Shown here: one piece after another, positions 1 through 14,621 of the stretch
Layout: every line of letters starts with the position of its first letter
Numbering within the stretch: position 1 is the first letter of the stretch
NCBI RefSeq assembly: GCF_036324505.1
Contig: NC_086365.1
Coordinates: forward strand, 5,390,655 to 5,454,654
Length of the DNA: 64,000 bases
From: Eleginops maclovinus
Taxonomy: Eukaryota; Chordata; Actinopteri; Perciformes; Eleginopidae
Reading direction: 5' to 3'
Position numbers and translations under genes: made by a program
Notes under the pieces: model-generated
Databases searched by the model: none
The model's input: the letters and a program-made list of their open reading frames with translations, nothing else
Told to the model about the DNA's origin: nothing

Positions 1-367
1 ATTCTCTGCTGCTGATGCCCAATAATGAGGTTAAATGAAACTTGGATGATCCCCGAGGGAAAACCGGAGGATCAATAATGGATAAAAGCATAGCTACACA
101 TATAGGTCGGCGGGTCAGTGCCATATTGTCTGTGATGACATAATATACTAAGCCTCAGTATGTAGTATTTGTTCTCTGGATAGTTTGATACCAATCTAGT
201 ATCTGTTGATACGCTGGAGATGGTTAGCTTAGACTAGCTCTGTCACCCTTCTTTTAAGTAGGTTTAACGCTAAGCTAACCATTCCCAGCCTTCATATTGA
301 ACCAACAGATATGAGAGTAGTATCAATTTTCACGTCAAACCTTTTGCAGGCAAAGCATATCAGCGTA

Positions 368-1968
368 CAGTGGGGCAAAAAAGTATTTAGTCAGCCACCA
401 ATTGTGCAAGTTCTCCCATTTAAAAAGGTGAGAGAGGCCTGTAATTTTTAATCATAGTTATACCTCAACTATGAGAGACAAAATGAGAAAAAAAATCCAG
501 AAAATCACATTGTAGGATTTTTAAAGAATTTATTTCAAATTATTGTGGAAAATAAGTATTTGGTCAATAACAAAAGTTCATCTCAATACTTTGTTATATA
601 CCCTTTGTTGGCAATGACAGAGGTCAAACGTTTTCTGTAAGTCTTCACAAGGTTTACACACACTGTTGCTGGTATTTTGGCCCATTCCTCCATGCAGATC
701 TCCTCTAAAGCAGTGATGTGTTGGGGCTGTCGCTGGGCAACACGGACTTTCAACTCCCTCCAAAGATTTTCTATGGGGTTGAGATCTGGAGACTGGCTAG
801 GCCACTCCAGGACCTTGAAATGCTTCTTACGAAGCCACTCCTTCGTTGCCCTGGCGGTGTGTTTGGGATCATTGTCATGCTGAAAGACCCAGCCACGCTT
901 CATCTTCAGTGCTCTTGCTGATGGAAGGAGGTTTTCACTCAAAATCTCACGATACATAGCCCCATTCATTCTTTCCTTTACACGGATCAGTCGTCCTGGT
1001 CCCTTTGCAGAAAAACAGCCCCAAAGCATGATGTTTCCACCCCCATGCTTCACAGTAGGTATGGTGTTCTTTGGAAGCAACTCTGCATTCTTTCTCCTCC
1101 AAACACGACGAGTTGAGTTTTTACCAAAAAGTTCTATTTTGGTTTCATCTGACCGTATGACATTCTCCCAATCCTCTTCTGGATCATCCAAATGCCCTAG
1201 CAAACGTCAGACGGGCCTGGACATGTACTGGCTTAAGCAGGGGGACACGTCTGGAACTGCAGGATTAAGTCCCTGGCGGCGTAGTGTGTTACTGATGGTA
1301 GCCTCTGTTACTTTGGTCCCAGCTCTCTGCAGGTCATTCACTAGGTCCCCCCGTGTGGTGCTGGGATTTTTGCTCACCGTTCTTGTGATCATTTTGACCC
1401 CACGGGGTGAGATCTTGCGTGGAGCCCCAGATCAAGGGAGATTAGCAGTGGTCTTGTATGTCTTCCATTTTCTAATAATTGCTCCCACAGTTGATTTCTT
1501 CACACCAAGCTGCTTACCTATTGCAGATTCACTTTTCCCAGCCTGGTGCAGGTCTACAATGTTGTCTCTGGTCTCCTTTGACAGCTCTTTGGTCTTGGCC
1601 ATAGTGGAGTTTGGAGTATGACTGTTTGAGGTTGTGGACAGGTGTCTTTTATACTGATAACGAGTTCAAAAAGGTGCCATTAATACAGGTAACGAGTGGA
1701 GGACAGAGGAGCCTCTTAAAGAAGAAGTTACAGGTCTGTGAGAGCCAGAAATCTTGCTTGTTTGTAGGTGACCAAATACTTATTGTACCGAGGAATTTAC
1801 CAATTAATTCATTAAAAATCCTACAATGTGATTTCCTGGATTTGTTTTTCTCATTCTGTCTCTCATAGTTGAGGTATACCTATGATAAAAATTACAGGCC
1901 TCTCTCATCTTTTTAAATGGGAGAACTTGCACAATTGGTGGCTGACTAAATACTTTTTTGCCCCACTG
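368..1968 (-). mobile_element. Tc1/mariner element, copy 1 (about 1.6 kb)
   Basis: Both ends read cagtggggcaaaaaagtatt inward, flanked by TA. The terminal inverted repeats are about 200 bp and carry an outer motif (aagtatttagtcagcc) and an inner one (aagtatttggtca), the IR/DR arrangement of fish Tc1-like transposons. The transposase is on the minus strand and broken. Confidence 0.95.
583..1602 (-). pseudogene. Tc1-like transposase pseudogene, copy 1
   Basis: The start codon remains (1602), but CGA to TGA makes Arg57 a stop, one base is lost near codon 112 and two are lost near 1199, shifting the frame. The last 206 codons are open, with WSDETK changed to RSDETK beside the first catalytic Asp, DNDPKHTA intact and the catalytic Glu in NPIENLW. 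Compared with copies 2 to 4 it cannot make transposase. Confidence 0.92.
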
Positions 1969-2527
1969 TACCAAAATGTCAAACAGTTTTTAACTTTCTT
2001 TGGGAACTGGAAAGGAAGAGAAGTGGCTAATGCTCAAGCAATGCTTTGACAGACCGCAGCAATCCCACAAACCAGAGAAAGCAAACAGCTACACATGGTT
2101 TTGTCTTTACACAATACAGAGATTCATTTTCTGTTTTTGCAGATATGATGAGTCATTTTTTCTGTTTAAGAAAAGGAGAGAATATTCTGATTTTCCTTGA
2201 AACGAAGGCTCCCCTGAAGCCACTGGCTACATGTTTTCTGTCCATCCGTCACTCGGGGACTCCAGCGATGGTGACAGCTCATTACTTTAACCTTATTTCC
2301 ATGTAAATACCTTTGTGTCCTGCCAATACTGGGCTCATCTTTTCATTATCTGCTTGTCTTCCATCTCACTCACTCATTTCCTTGCTGTCACCATCTGTCG
2401 CTCTCTAACTTTAAACTAAATTATACATTCCCTTTCACAAGTTTTTGTTTTTCCATCTTAGTTGCCATTCTTTCCCTTCTTGCCAATCACAGACACCCAA
2501 AAACAGCACACACACACAGACACACAG

Positions 2528-2559
<32 letters not shown>

Positions 2560-4257
2560 TTCTATGTGCACTGCCAACTTGTGTTCACACACAGCTGCAT
2601 GCAATTACCCGCCACAAGAAGGTATTTAAAACATGAGACTCTCTGGTCCCTGCTATTTATCAGATCTATCAAAATAGCTCTTATATGAGTGTGTAAACCA
2701 GTGTGTGTGTGTCTGTGTACGAGTGTATACAGCGAGCGGCATCCCGCTCAGGATGCACCAGAGGGTGAAAGCTGTCTCAGTAAAAAAAAAGACTTGTTCC
2801 TTTCCTTGTCTACATCAGTCTCTCTCCTCCCCCTACTCGTCTCGCCTCTGTCTATCCTGGATTTTCTACGATTTTTGGCATCCTTGTCTCACCTTGAAGT
2901 GTGTAGGACGCAGCCATTTCATATTATTCACAACATTAACAGTCAGGTAGATAAACTGGCCCGACATATTCATTACAAGCCCTTGAAATGAAAAATCCCA
3001 AAATCAAATTTTAAACTACAGAAAAGTTTTTCTTATTTTCCTAACGCAAAACTGATAAATTACAGTACTTAATCACCATTCCCAGTATATAGATTACAAA
3101 GCATTTGAATTCATCCTTATATCACCGCCAACTGCTGCAGGTCTGCTTTACGTTGTATAACCAGCATTTTATTCTCTTATTGTTTCTACTCTCATGTGAT
3201 TGCACCTCTTCTTAACATTGAGAAATCATTGGCTAGGTGACAAAAAGAGTCTGGCTTTTTAGCACCAAACTATAAGGAACGAAGTATCAGAAATGTGGGA
3301 ATGAAAGACTTTACACTTTCATCCTTTTCATAGAGCTAGGACACACCTACAGAGGCTCTTGACTGACATGCAGAGTCCAGGGGAAACAAATGTCCCTGCT
3401 GTGATCACACACAGACACTGGAAATCACTCAGTCGCTCTCTCAGGCAACAAAGGTGGAGAACAAGGACACAGCCCAGTCATAATGATCTCTTTAGGGTCA
3501 CGCACACACGCATACACACTTATACACATTACACATACTGTCACTAACAGGGAGGAAGCAACTGGGAAAAAGGTGCCGACAAACGAGACAATTTCGGACC
3601 GACGTATAAATCTGCGGGCGGACACGTCGAGGCAGCCCCTCAGTGTGAGCACGCTGTCATTATATATGCACACAGCCCTGCAGTTTTTATTCTCACTATA
3701 AATACATGGCAGGGAAAGACCATAAAGGCCAGTGTGGATGCAGGGAAATGTATCCTGTAAAAGAACGATCATGCAGAGCGTGTAAACAACAGATTCTAAA
3801 TCGGTCGTTTCCACGGTTATTAAGAACACGACACAACTGTGTGCTTACTGCAGTGCACATAACTAACTTTTAGTATCACACACACGTAAGGCTTTGGGAC
3901 TGTCTGCAGAGGCAGCAGACGCCGGTTATGTAAGAAAGAAACAAAGAGAGTCGTATTACTCCTAGAATTAAGCCATTATCAGTCCCTGAGCTTCAGTAAA
4001 CCTTGGTAAGAGGAGAGGTGTACGAGGCCTAAAAGGTATTTATGAAGCACTCTGAATCAAAGAGCGATGGCTGTAACGGTGTTTAATGTGCTCTTGTGGT
4101 TTAGAGACTTTTAAATGCTCTCAAGGAGATTGCAAAGCACCCACAAACACAGCCATATCACCAGTGTGCAAAGAGAAAACCCCAGAAATGTTTCACTCAG
4201 CTGCAGGAATTCAAAGGCAAATTCAACCATTTGCATGTCTCACTCTATTTCTTCCTG

Positions 4258-4440
<183 letters not shown>

Positions 4441-5440
4441 GGAAATGCCCACATGGCCCAGGTGCAGATGGAGGGCAGCGTGGAAAAACTCCCACACTGA
4501 TACTCATCTGGTCTGCCACTGATGCGAGATGAATGATGAGCTGTTTGATACTGGTCCCTGAAGTGAATCTCTCTCAGAAAGCAGGAAGTGATGACTGCTC
4601 TCTCTCCACCTGCTCTGACACTTCCTCTTCTCTTATTTGCATTTTTCAAAACACACTCGCCTGACTGTCTCCCTCATTCTCAAGCTTCCTGATCATTTGC
4701 TTATCACTCTAAACTGCCACCTGTTCAATCTGTGTGCAAATGTTTCTGATTTTAAATGTGTTTACGTGACTGATTGTTTTTCTAAGTAGTAAATCTGAAT
4801 ACTTGAAGGACCTTGATGAATGTTAGCTGTGCTTAAACATATTTCATAGTGACAGCAGCACTGTTGCTACTTGCAGATAGATAAGTGAATCCTGCCCGGC
4901 TGTTGCGCGGATCACAAGTCCATGTGTAGAGTGTGAAAACAGGCACAAAGCCATGATGCCGTGTTGCAAATTGCAGCCAAATTAGATGAAGTATGACCAA
5001 AAGATGAGAATGATAACATTAAGAGATGTTCAGTCAAACTGATGCTTTCAGGAAGCTGGTTGAAATATCTTTTTACTATAGAAAAATATATGAGATGATG
5101 GTGAGGTTTCTTACCTTGTTTCCATGGTGAACTATTCATGGAAACAACTTCTTACAACTGTCAACTGCTTTCTAGCATCTCATATTTACTTGAATTCTAT
5201 AATCCAAAGTAAAAGCAAGGTATACTATGCTCTTAAGAATCAAATAAGATCGCATTAATAGATCTTGATGTGTATACGTACAGTACATAGTATATACACT
5301 GCCTGGCCAAAAAAAAGGTCACCACCTGGATTTAACTAAGCAAACAGGTAAGAGCCTCCCATTGGATAATTAGGCTACAGCATGGGTGATTATGTTTCAG
5401 CTGGCAACAAGTTATTTAACTGATGCAGTGAGTAGCTTCT

Positions 5441-5783
5441 CTGTCCAGCAGTGGCTCAGTCAGTAGGGGCTTGGACTGGGAATCGTAGGGTCGCCGGTTC
5501 AAGTCCCCGAACAGACTTGAAATATGGAAGTGGACTGCTACTTGGAGAGGTCTCAGTTCACCTCCTAGGCCCTGCTGTGGTGCCCTTGAGCAAGGCACCG
5601 GACACCTCCAATCCCCCCTCCCCATTGCTCCCCGGGCGCTGCACGATAGCTGCCCACTGCTCCTAGTACTAGGATGGGTTAAATGCAGAGGACTAATTTC
5701 ACTGTGTGTGCTCTGCTGTGTGCATGTGTGTGACTAATAAAGAGGGTTTCATCCTCCGATTCTATCTATTCTATCTATTTGTT
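5441..5783 (+). mobile_element. tRNA-derived SINE nested in the Tc1-like element
   Basis: The head has a Pol III A box (tggctcagtcagtagg) and B box (ggttcaagtcc) as in a tRNA. The body continues to a tail aataaagagggtttcatcctcc followed by a tctat repeat. A close second copy lies at 39458-39769 on the other strand, which confirms it is a dispersed repeat. Exact ends and target duplication are uncertain. Confidence 0.85.
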
Positions 5784-5791
5784 AAACAGTC

Positions 5792-6776
5792 ATGTCGAAA
5801 GAATGTGGTCGTGGAAAAGATGTTAATCTGTTTCTGAAGGGTAAAATGATTGGCTTGCATCAAGCAGAGAAAACTTCAAAGGAGATTGCTGAAACTACTA
5901 AAATCAAGAACTGTCCAAGGCATTATTAAAGACTGAAATGACAGGGGGGAAACATCATCTTCCAGGAAGGAATGTGGTTGGGAGAAAGTCTAGAATGATC
6001 GTGATCGGCGATCACTTAAACGTTTGGTGAAATCAAATCGTAGAAAAACAGTAGAACTCACAGCTATGTTTAATAGTGACAATAAGAGCATTTCCACACG
6101 CACAATGCGAAGGGAACTCAAGGGATTGGGACTAAACAGCTGTGTAGCCTGAAGAAAACCACTTGTCAGTGAGGCTAATCCGGAAAAATGGCTTCAATTT
6201 GCTAGGGAGCATAAAGATTGGACTCTGGAGCAATGGAGGAATGTCATGTGGTCTGATCAGTCCAGATTCACCCTGTTCCAGAGTGATGGGCGCATCAGGG
6301 TAAGAAGAGAGGCGGCTGAAGTGAAGCACCCATCATGCCTAGTGCCTACTGTACAAGCCTGTAGGGGCAGTTGGTCTGGTCTAGATTCAGCAACGTTATG
6401 TGCCCAAAGAATGAGGTCAGCTGACTACCTGAATATACTGAATGACCAGGTTATTCCATCAATGGATTTCTTCTTCCCTGAAGGCACGGGCATGTTCCAA
6501 GATGCCGGAATCCGTCGGGTTCAAATTCTGAAAGAGTGGTTCAGGGAGCATGAGACATCATTTTCACACATGGATTGGCCCCCACAGAGTCCAGACCTGA
6601 ACCCGATTGAGAATCTTTGGGATGTGCTGGAGAAGACTTTGCGTAGTGGTCCGAATCTCCCGTCATCAATACAAGATCTTGGCGAAAAATTAATGCAAGA
6701 CAGAAATAAATGTTGTGAGTTTGCAGAAGCTTGTGGAAACGATGCCACAGCGAATGCGTGCCGTAATCAAAGCTAA
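5792..6776 (+). pseudogene. decayed Tc1-like transposase
   Basis: The frame begins MSKECGRGKDVNLFLKGKMI and is soon broken by stops and shifts. The last 176 codons are open, with [10 protein letters not shown] (first Asp) and [20 protein letters not shown] (Glu), but the region of the second catalytic Asp reads [11 protein letters not shown] instead of the usual FQQDNAPCH-like motif, so the site is lost. Confidence 0.88.
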
Positions 6777-6837
6777 AGGCGGTCCAACAAATATGAGAGT
6801 GTGTGTCCTTTTTTTTGGCCAGGCAGTGTATATTTCT

Positions 6838-6862
6838 GTTTGTTTGTTTGTTTGTTTGTTTG
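6838..6862. repeat. (TTTG)n repeat next to the Tc1-like element
   Basis: About six TTTG units directly beyond the right end of the element. Confidence 0.9.
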
Positions 6863-7854
6863 AAGTGGCCTAGGAGATCAAAACAAATGCATTATTTGAA
6901 AAGGTTAGTATAAATTCACTGTTAAATGGCTTAAATGTTACAAATTATAGGGATTATAATCGGTCAGTGGAAAAAGATCTTTTTATCTTGGTCGTGAATG
7001 GACTCCGTGAATGCCTCGCAGCGCTGCACTGAGACCCCCGTCTTGTCATGTGCTTGTGTTTATGCCTGAAGGAATGCTGCAAATCGCCTGAACAGGCTAT
7101 TTTTAGGCTAAATGTGCAGACAGACAAAGGTCCATTTGAGTCACCCCTATCCCTCCCTCTGACCCTGCTCTCCCCTCCTCCCCCCTCGATAACAACACGC
7201 TCTCCTCCAGCACTCAAACTTTATTGGTATCCACAGTGCGTCCCCACAGAGACTCTGCATTATGTCTTGAAATGTTCAACGTTTATTCTTGTCCCCAGAA
7301 AAAGCACTAAACTACTGCACCATAATGTGAAAATTCAACTCCACTTGTAGCACATTTAATCCATGTTGTCCATGCAGAAGTTCAATGTTCTTCGTTTGGA
7401 AACAGCAGTTGAGCTAGCTAGCAAAACCTTCATTTAGCAGTTTACTATGTGAAGATAAACGCATCACAAATATAGAATAGATTGCACCACACAAACGAGT
7501 TCAGCACTCCGCTTTCTTGTGTACCTTGATGCACAGGTAAGCTCCGGAAAGATCCTCAAAGACCTTGTGAGATTGTTTTCTTGTTTTTTTGTGGCTGCAG
7601 TAGTCCCCACAGGAAACATTTCAGTCTCAATCTCATCTCAAACGGAACTTTGTTGAAATGCTCTTACATAACAGATCTGTGTCTCTGTTTGTTCAGAAAT
7701 TCAGATTTATTTCAGTATTCTTGCCACGAGGGTAAACCGGTCAGCCGTAGGAGATTAAAATGCACTAACAGTATATTAAAGAATCAAAGCACATCGACTT
7801 TAGTTAGTCATTGCGATTCTCTTCATCCAGCAGTGTATCTGCAGCTGTGTGTGT

Positions 7855-7887
<33 letters not shown>

Positions 7888-9711
7888 GGATTTCCCTCCA
7901 TCTCTCTCTATGATCCTACCTCTTTCTCTTCCTCCAGCTCATCACTTCCCCTCTCCTTTAAGTCACACCGTCACCCTCTCTCTGGGTTTACTGTGCCACC
8001 CATAGGCTGTCTTAGACACTCTTCTTCTTCTGCACTGCCCTTTCCAATTAACGGCAGAGACGAAGAAACACTGAAGGAGATATCCTGGGAAGACATCCCT
8101 GCTCAGCTCAAAGACAGATGCAGAGCACACACACCTCCCTCACACACAGCCAGGCTCATGAAATATGCATGGGCACATGGGTAGCACTGTACTGTTCTTT
8201 ACAGGACACATGCAGTATGACCTACTTCACATGCAGCACAGCAGACCAAGGAGGTTCATTTTTATAGAGGTTTTAAAGGAACACTTGTGAGGGCTTTCAG
8301 AGCAGCTCCTTGTATAACTCAAGATCCATACGAGTGATTGATGTGGGACACCTAGGCCAAACACACCTAAACAACAAACATAATCAATCACTCACACACT
8401 CTGACAGCTAATATTAGCTCTGCCGAGCCTGCAATCTGGTCCATCCGGGTCGACAGCCACGGATCACTGACTCAGGTCACTGTCAGGTTAACAGCTTGGG
8501 TCAGACAGCAGAGGAGTGAATGATATAACGGGTTGGTATTAAAGGGGCCACCCTCTGACGCCTTTGTTTCCGGTGTCGTTACGTCACCAGGTGCTGGAAA
8601 TTGGGCAAACAAAGTTTGGAAGGCAAAGCTTATTATCCCAGCAGGATTTTCTGGAAACAAAACATCCACCTTCGTCACTTTAGCCAGGATTTGTCACAAG
8701 CTGCTTTACATTTTAACAGATTTTCCAGTTTTCAAGGAATCAAGGTCATATTGGAAACATTTTGCACGTCATGAAAGAAAGTGTGGAAGTGTGGAGCTCA
8801 AGTTAAAGTGTTGAACATGTTGTATTGTTTGTATTATTCTACAATGCCAAATTAACTAGCCTTTGTAACTCTAATATATTAACATTTGTTGATAAATACA
8901 TTCAAAAACTTGCATTTTTCACCTGAGTTTGCGAACTCAAGATATCATGTCTTTTCTTAAAATCCACCTTATCATTTGCCAATATAAAAGCAGCAATAAC
9001 GATTAAAACGTAGGCACTAAACTAAAGAATAAAAGAAGATGATACATATCGCAGCAGTTTGCAGTTTGCAAGGACCTCAAAGGGAAAACAGCTGATAATA
9101 TGCTCTCAGGGATAGAAAACCTAAGATAAATGGGGAGAAACAATGCTTATGCTACAAACTAGGTAGTTTATTAGGTTTATAACAAATAACTAGAATTTAT
9201 TTATGCAGTAATTGCTATTTTCATAACTCAATTTTTGCATTATTGATTTTTCTCATCAGATTTCAAACTGCTGGGTGTGTTTAAGAGACAGTGAATCAGC
9301 ACATAATCTAATTCAACAGCATCTTAAATCTCAATTACAGTAAACAGCATGGGCAGTGAGCCGAGAACTGTGAAACATGTGTTGAGTCAGCGTGTAATTG
9401 TTTTGAGAACCTGCAGTACAGCAGCTACAGCACATCCAGTTCTGATGACATGAACATGACCATGTAGGGATCCGCATGCTGAGTCATTACTTAAAGACAA
9501 CGACTCTGACCGGAGTGTATTAAAAGACCCATATCATTTAGTAAGAAGGTCCATGGGATATTCAGAGCATTCTCGATATCATATGATACATCGTCTGCAC
9601 ATGCTGGCAAACCTCTACAGCACATGTTGGATTCCTCTCCGCGTACAGGAATAAATGGGATGGAAATGAAGAATGTGCTGCATTGAGAGAATGTGAGCGG
9701 GTGTAGAGATG

Positions 9712-9886
<175 letters not shown>

Positions 9887-11290
9887 GCTGCTGTGTCACC
9901 ATCCCGGGCAGGCTTATGTAATTCAACACCTGGATGCAGTAAAATAAAAAGTGTACAGTATGGACGCACACCGGAAAACACTCAGATATCTCAGCTGTGT
10001 AATGTTATCACATTTCTATGTTATTCGTGGTGATTACTTTGTTGGTGGTTCATGGTTTGCCTTACTCATTACCTTCCTTATATCTCCTTTATCTATAGGA
10101 AGGTTTTTAGTTTGACTTATTGGTTCTTGCACCTTTATCTCCTCTGCTTTCCAAACACACAATTTTGGAAGTCTATTGGCTAGCTGGCCTGCAATGCTCG
10201 AAAGCTGCTCACACACATGAAATACACTTCACACAACTAAATAGTTGGCTTGCTTACTACTTGACTACCTGAGAAAGGGTTTCAAAGTAAAACGCCATGT
10301 TGTTGCCTCAGCTGTACAAGTTTTGTTCTGAATGCTAACATTAGCATGATAGCATGATAACTGTCCAGGTTCTCTTAAAGGCTGATAATATTGCCATCAC
10401 GCTAATGTTAGCATACTGTTAGCAAAAGCCTGATATATCTCATTCCTCCATACATCTTTATCGACGAGCCATTATATTGCAGTGGACTGAATGTTACTTT
10501 ATTACTACGAACTAGGCACCTGAAGGGAATTTGGGGATTGTGCTTATTATCCTGCTGCTGTAAGTAATAACTAAACACAAATTGTGTAATATTCCACAGC
10601 GTGCACTTGTTGAATAACATTTGTTGAAAAATCCACAGAGCCCAGCTGTTATAGGACATTATTTAGGAAGGAGGGAAGTCAAAATGCAGAGACAAATTAA
10701 GGCTTTGTTGGTATTTTTATGGAATCTGTTGACACTGATAAAAATATTAAATACCAGCAGCTTATCCTTTAATCTTACAGCTCGCATGGTGACCCGGTCA
10801 TTATTCAGCTGTACCCTGTGATGAATACAGGACTAAAAAGTCCAGGATTACCAAAGGTTTTATTCAATATAGGCAACTCACTAAATATTTCAACAATCCA
10901 ACTAATAGTTTTCAAGCTGTTTCATAACACCTGACAACTTTTCCACCAATCGACCCGTCTGGCCATCCCCTCAAAACTCAGTACAAACACACCACACAGG
11001 CAGCAAAAAGCACAAGCCTACAGAAAGCGCTGGTGTTCTGTTCTAAAATAGGCCTCTGAATCAGCAGCAAAACATCCCGGGGACAGCCACACATACACAC
11101 TCACACACACACACACATACACACACACACCCCTCAGACTGTGACCCCTCAGTTTCACCCCCAGCGGTTGTCTGGGAGACAAAGAGCAGACAGAGCAGAC
11201 TGTCTAGTTTGCCTGCTTCAGATCCGGGCAGGAAATCACAGCTGTCACCAAAGACCTTTCCATAGAACAGAATGACGACAGACACACGCA

Positions 11291-11455
<165 letters not shown>

Positions 11456-11780
11456 ACAATCACAAAGGTGCGGATACATGCCAATTCACATGCGTTCTCT
11501 CTCACACACTCAGATGAACTTGAATGTGACTCAGCATAACCCGCAGGGACGAAGCAGTGAGGATGGAGGGTGTACCATTTGTTCACACTGCAAATAAATG
11601 TCAGTCCTAAATAGCTCCATGCAACATGAAGTTTCTTCTTAAAAAGGCGAGTTTTTTTATTCTCTTTAAATAAAATACTCAATGTTTGCTATTTAGCACC
11701 GGTCACAAAGTGAAGATGAAGCTGCAAGACACGTCGTTAGTTTTGCAGGAATAAACTAATGGGCCGACATTGCATCTATT

Positions 11781-11900
11781 AGAGATAAGATAAGATTTAT
11801 TTTATTGATCCCAATTTGGGACTTTGTTCCATCACAGCATCATGATGAAACAAGAAATTGCAAATATTGGGAAAAAGAGTAGAAAATAAACATCAAAAAT
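11781..11900 (-). repeat. retroposon 3' end remnant
   Basis: gagataagataagatttatt then ttattgatcccaatttggga is the reverse of a gggatcaataaa-type tail ending in a short tandem repeat, as left by fish non-LTR elements. Confidence 0.5.
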
Positions 11901-12534
11901 AGAAAATAAACCAGAACTTAAAAGTGAAATATATTAACAGTGAAATATACAAATTTGTCGACAATCTTCCAACACTATAAAGGGCCAAATAATGGCTAAC
12001 AAAATGTAAAAAATAGGATATTATTTACAATAAGTGTGCACTGAATAGCATATTAAATTAAAAATGAATGTCAAAGGTACAGTAGAGGTTGAAGGTAGAG
12101 CCATGCCATGGTTGAAAACAGAAAAGAGATTTGTAAAATTGTACCGAGTGTTACTGTGCTTGTAATTTCAGTGAGTGTGCAGGAAGAGTCTCCCTGTCCC
12201 AGCAGCTGTGATACCTGGCATCACACGCTTTGTCTGGAAAAACCCTCAAAGTGTGTATTTTTTTGTAGAATCAGAGAGAAAGTGGAAATCTGGCAGTGGG
12301 CTGTGATACAGTGCGGTTTAAAACTTTTATTTTTTCCCTCCTCTTTCTCTCCGTCTCCCACTTGTCTGCTCAGCCTTCCATGAACATCCTGCATGCTAAC
12401 TACCTCGCTGACTGGGCAGCAACCAAGCGTTCATTGAGCAGGAAAACATTTACCGATCCCCCCGATCATCAGGCCCGGGGAACGCACCTTGTAATTTAAT
12501 TGAGGTTGTGTGACTGGTGCAGCAGGCGTGTGTG

Positions 12535-12663
<129 letters not shown>

Positions 12664-13018
12664 ACCCTTGAGCGTTCTACTGCCCTCCCATGCATGTAGT
12701 TGACAGCAGTAGCTATTATCACAACCAGGCAGATGTGTGAGGGACACGGGTAACTAAGTGACAGGGAGGGAGAGATGTGTGTGATGCAGCACAGAGCAAC
12801 TCACAATTCTACCAAATTTAACAAATCCTGAAGATCTTTAAGAGGCACTGAGCAAGGAGTGTGTTGAGTCTGCACACACAAAAGTAATCTATCTTTAAGG
12901 TTCTCTAGGTAAACATCCTGCCATCAGTAAACAGTATGAAACATATCTGACTAAAACTGAAGGTACCCTTTCTAAATATATAAATATAAATAAGGACATT
13001 TATGGATATATATATATA

Positions 13019-14621
<1,603 letters not shown>

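Larger units (their letters stand above)
5297..6828 (+). mobile_element. second, older Tc1-like element with a nested SINE
   Basis: Ends are cactgcctggccaaaaaaaa and its inverse, flanked by TA. This is a different Tc1-like family from the cagtgggg copies. A tRNA-derived SINE (about 5441-5783) interrupts it just ahead of the transposase start codon. Confidence 0.9.

Noticed and set aside
5451..5520. Possible tRNA gene
   Set aside because: A and B boxes are present but the arms do not fold as a tRNA, and the same head-body-tail unit recurs at 39458-39769, so it is a SINE.
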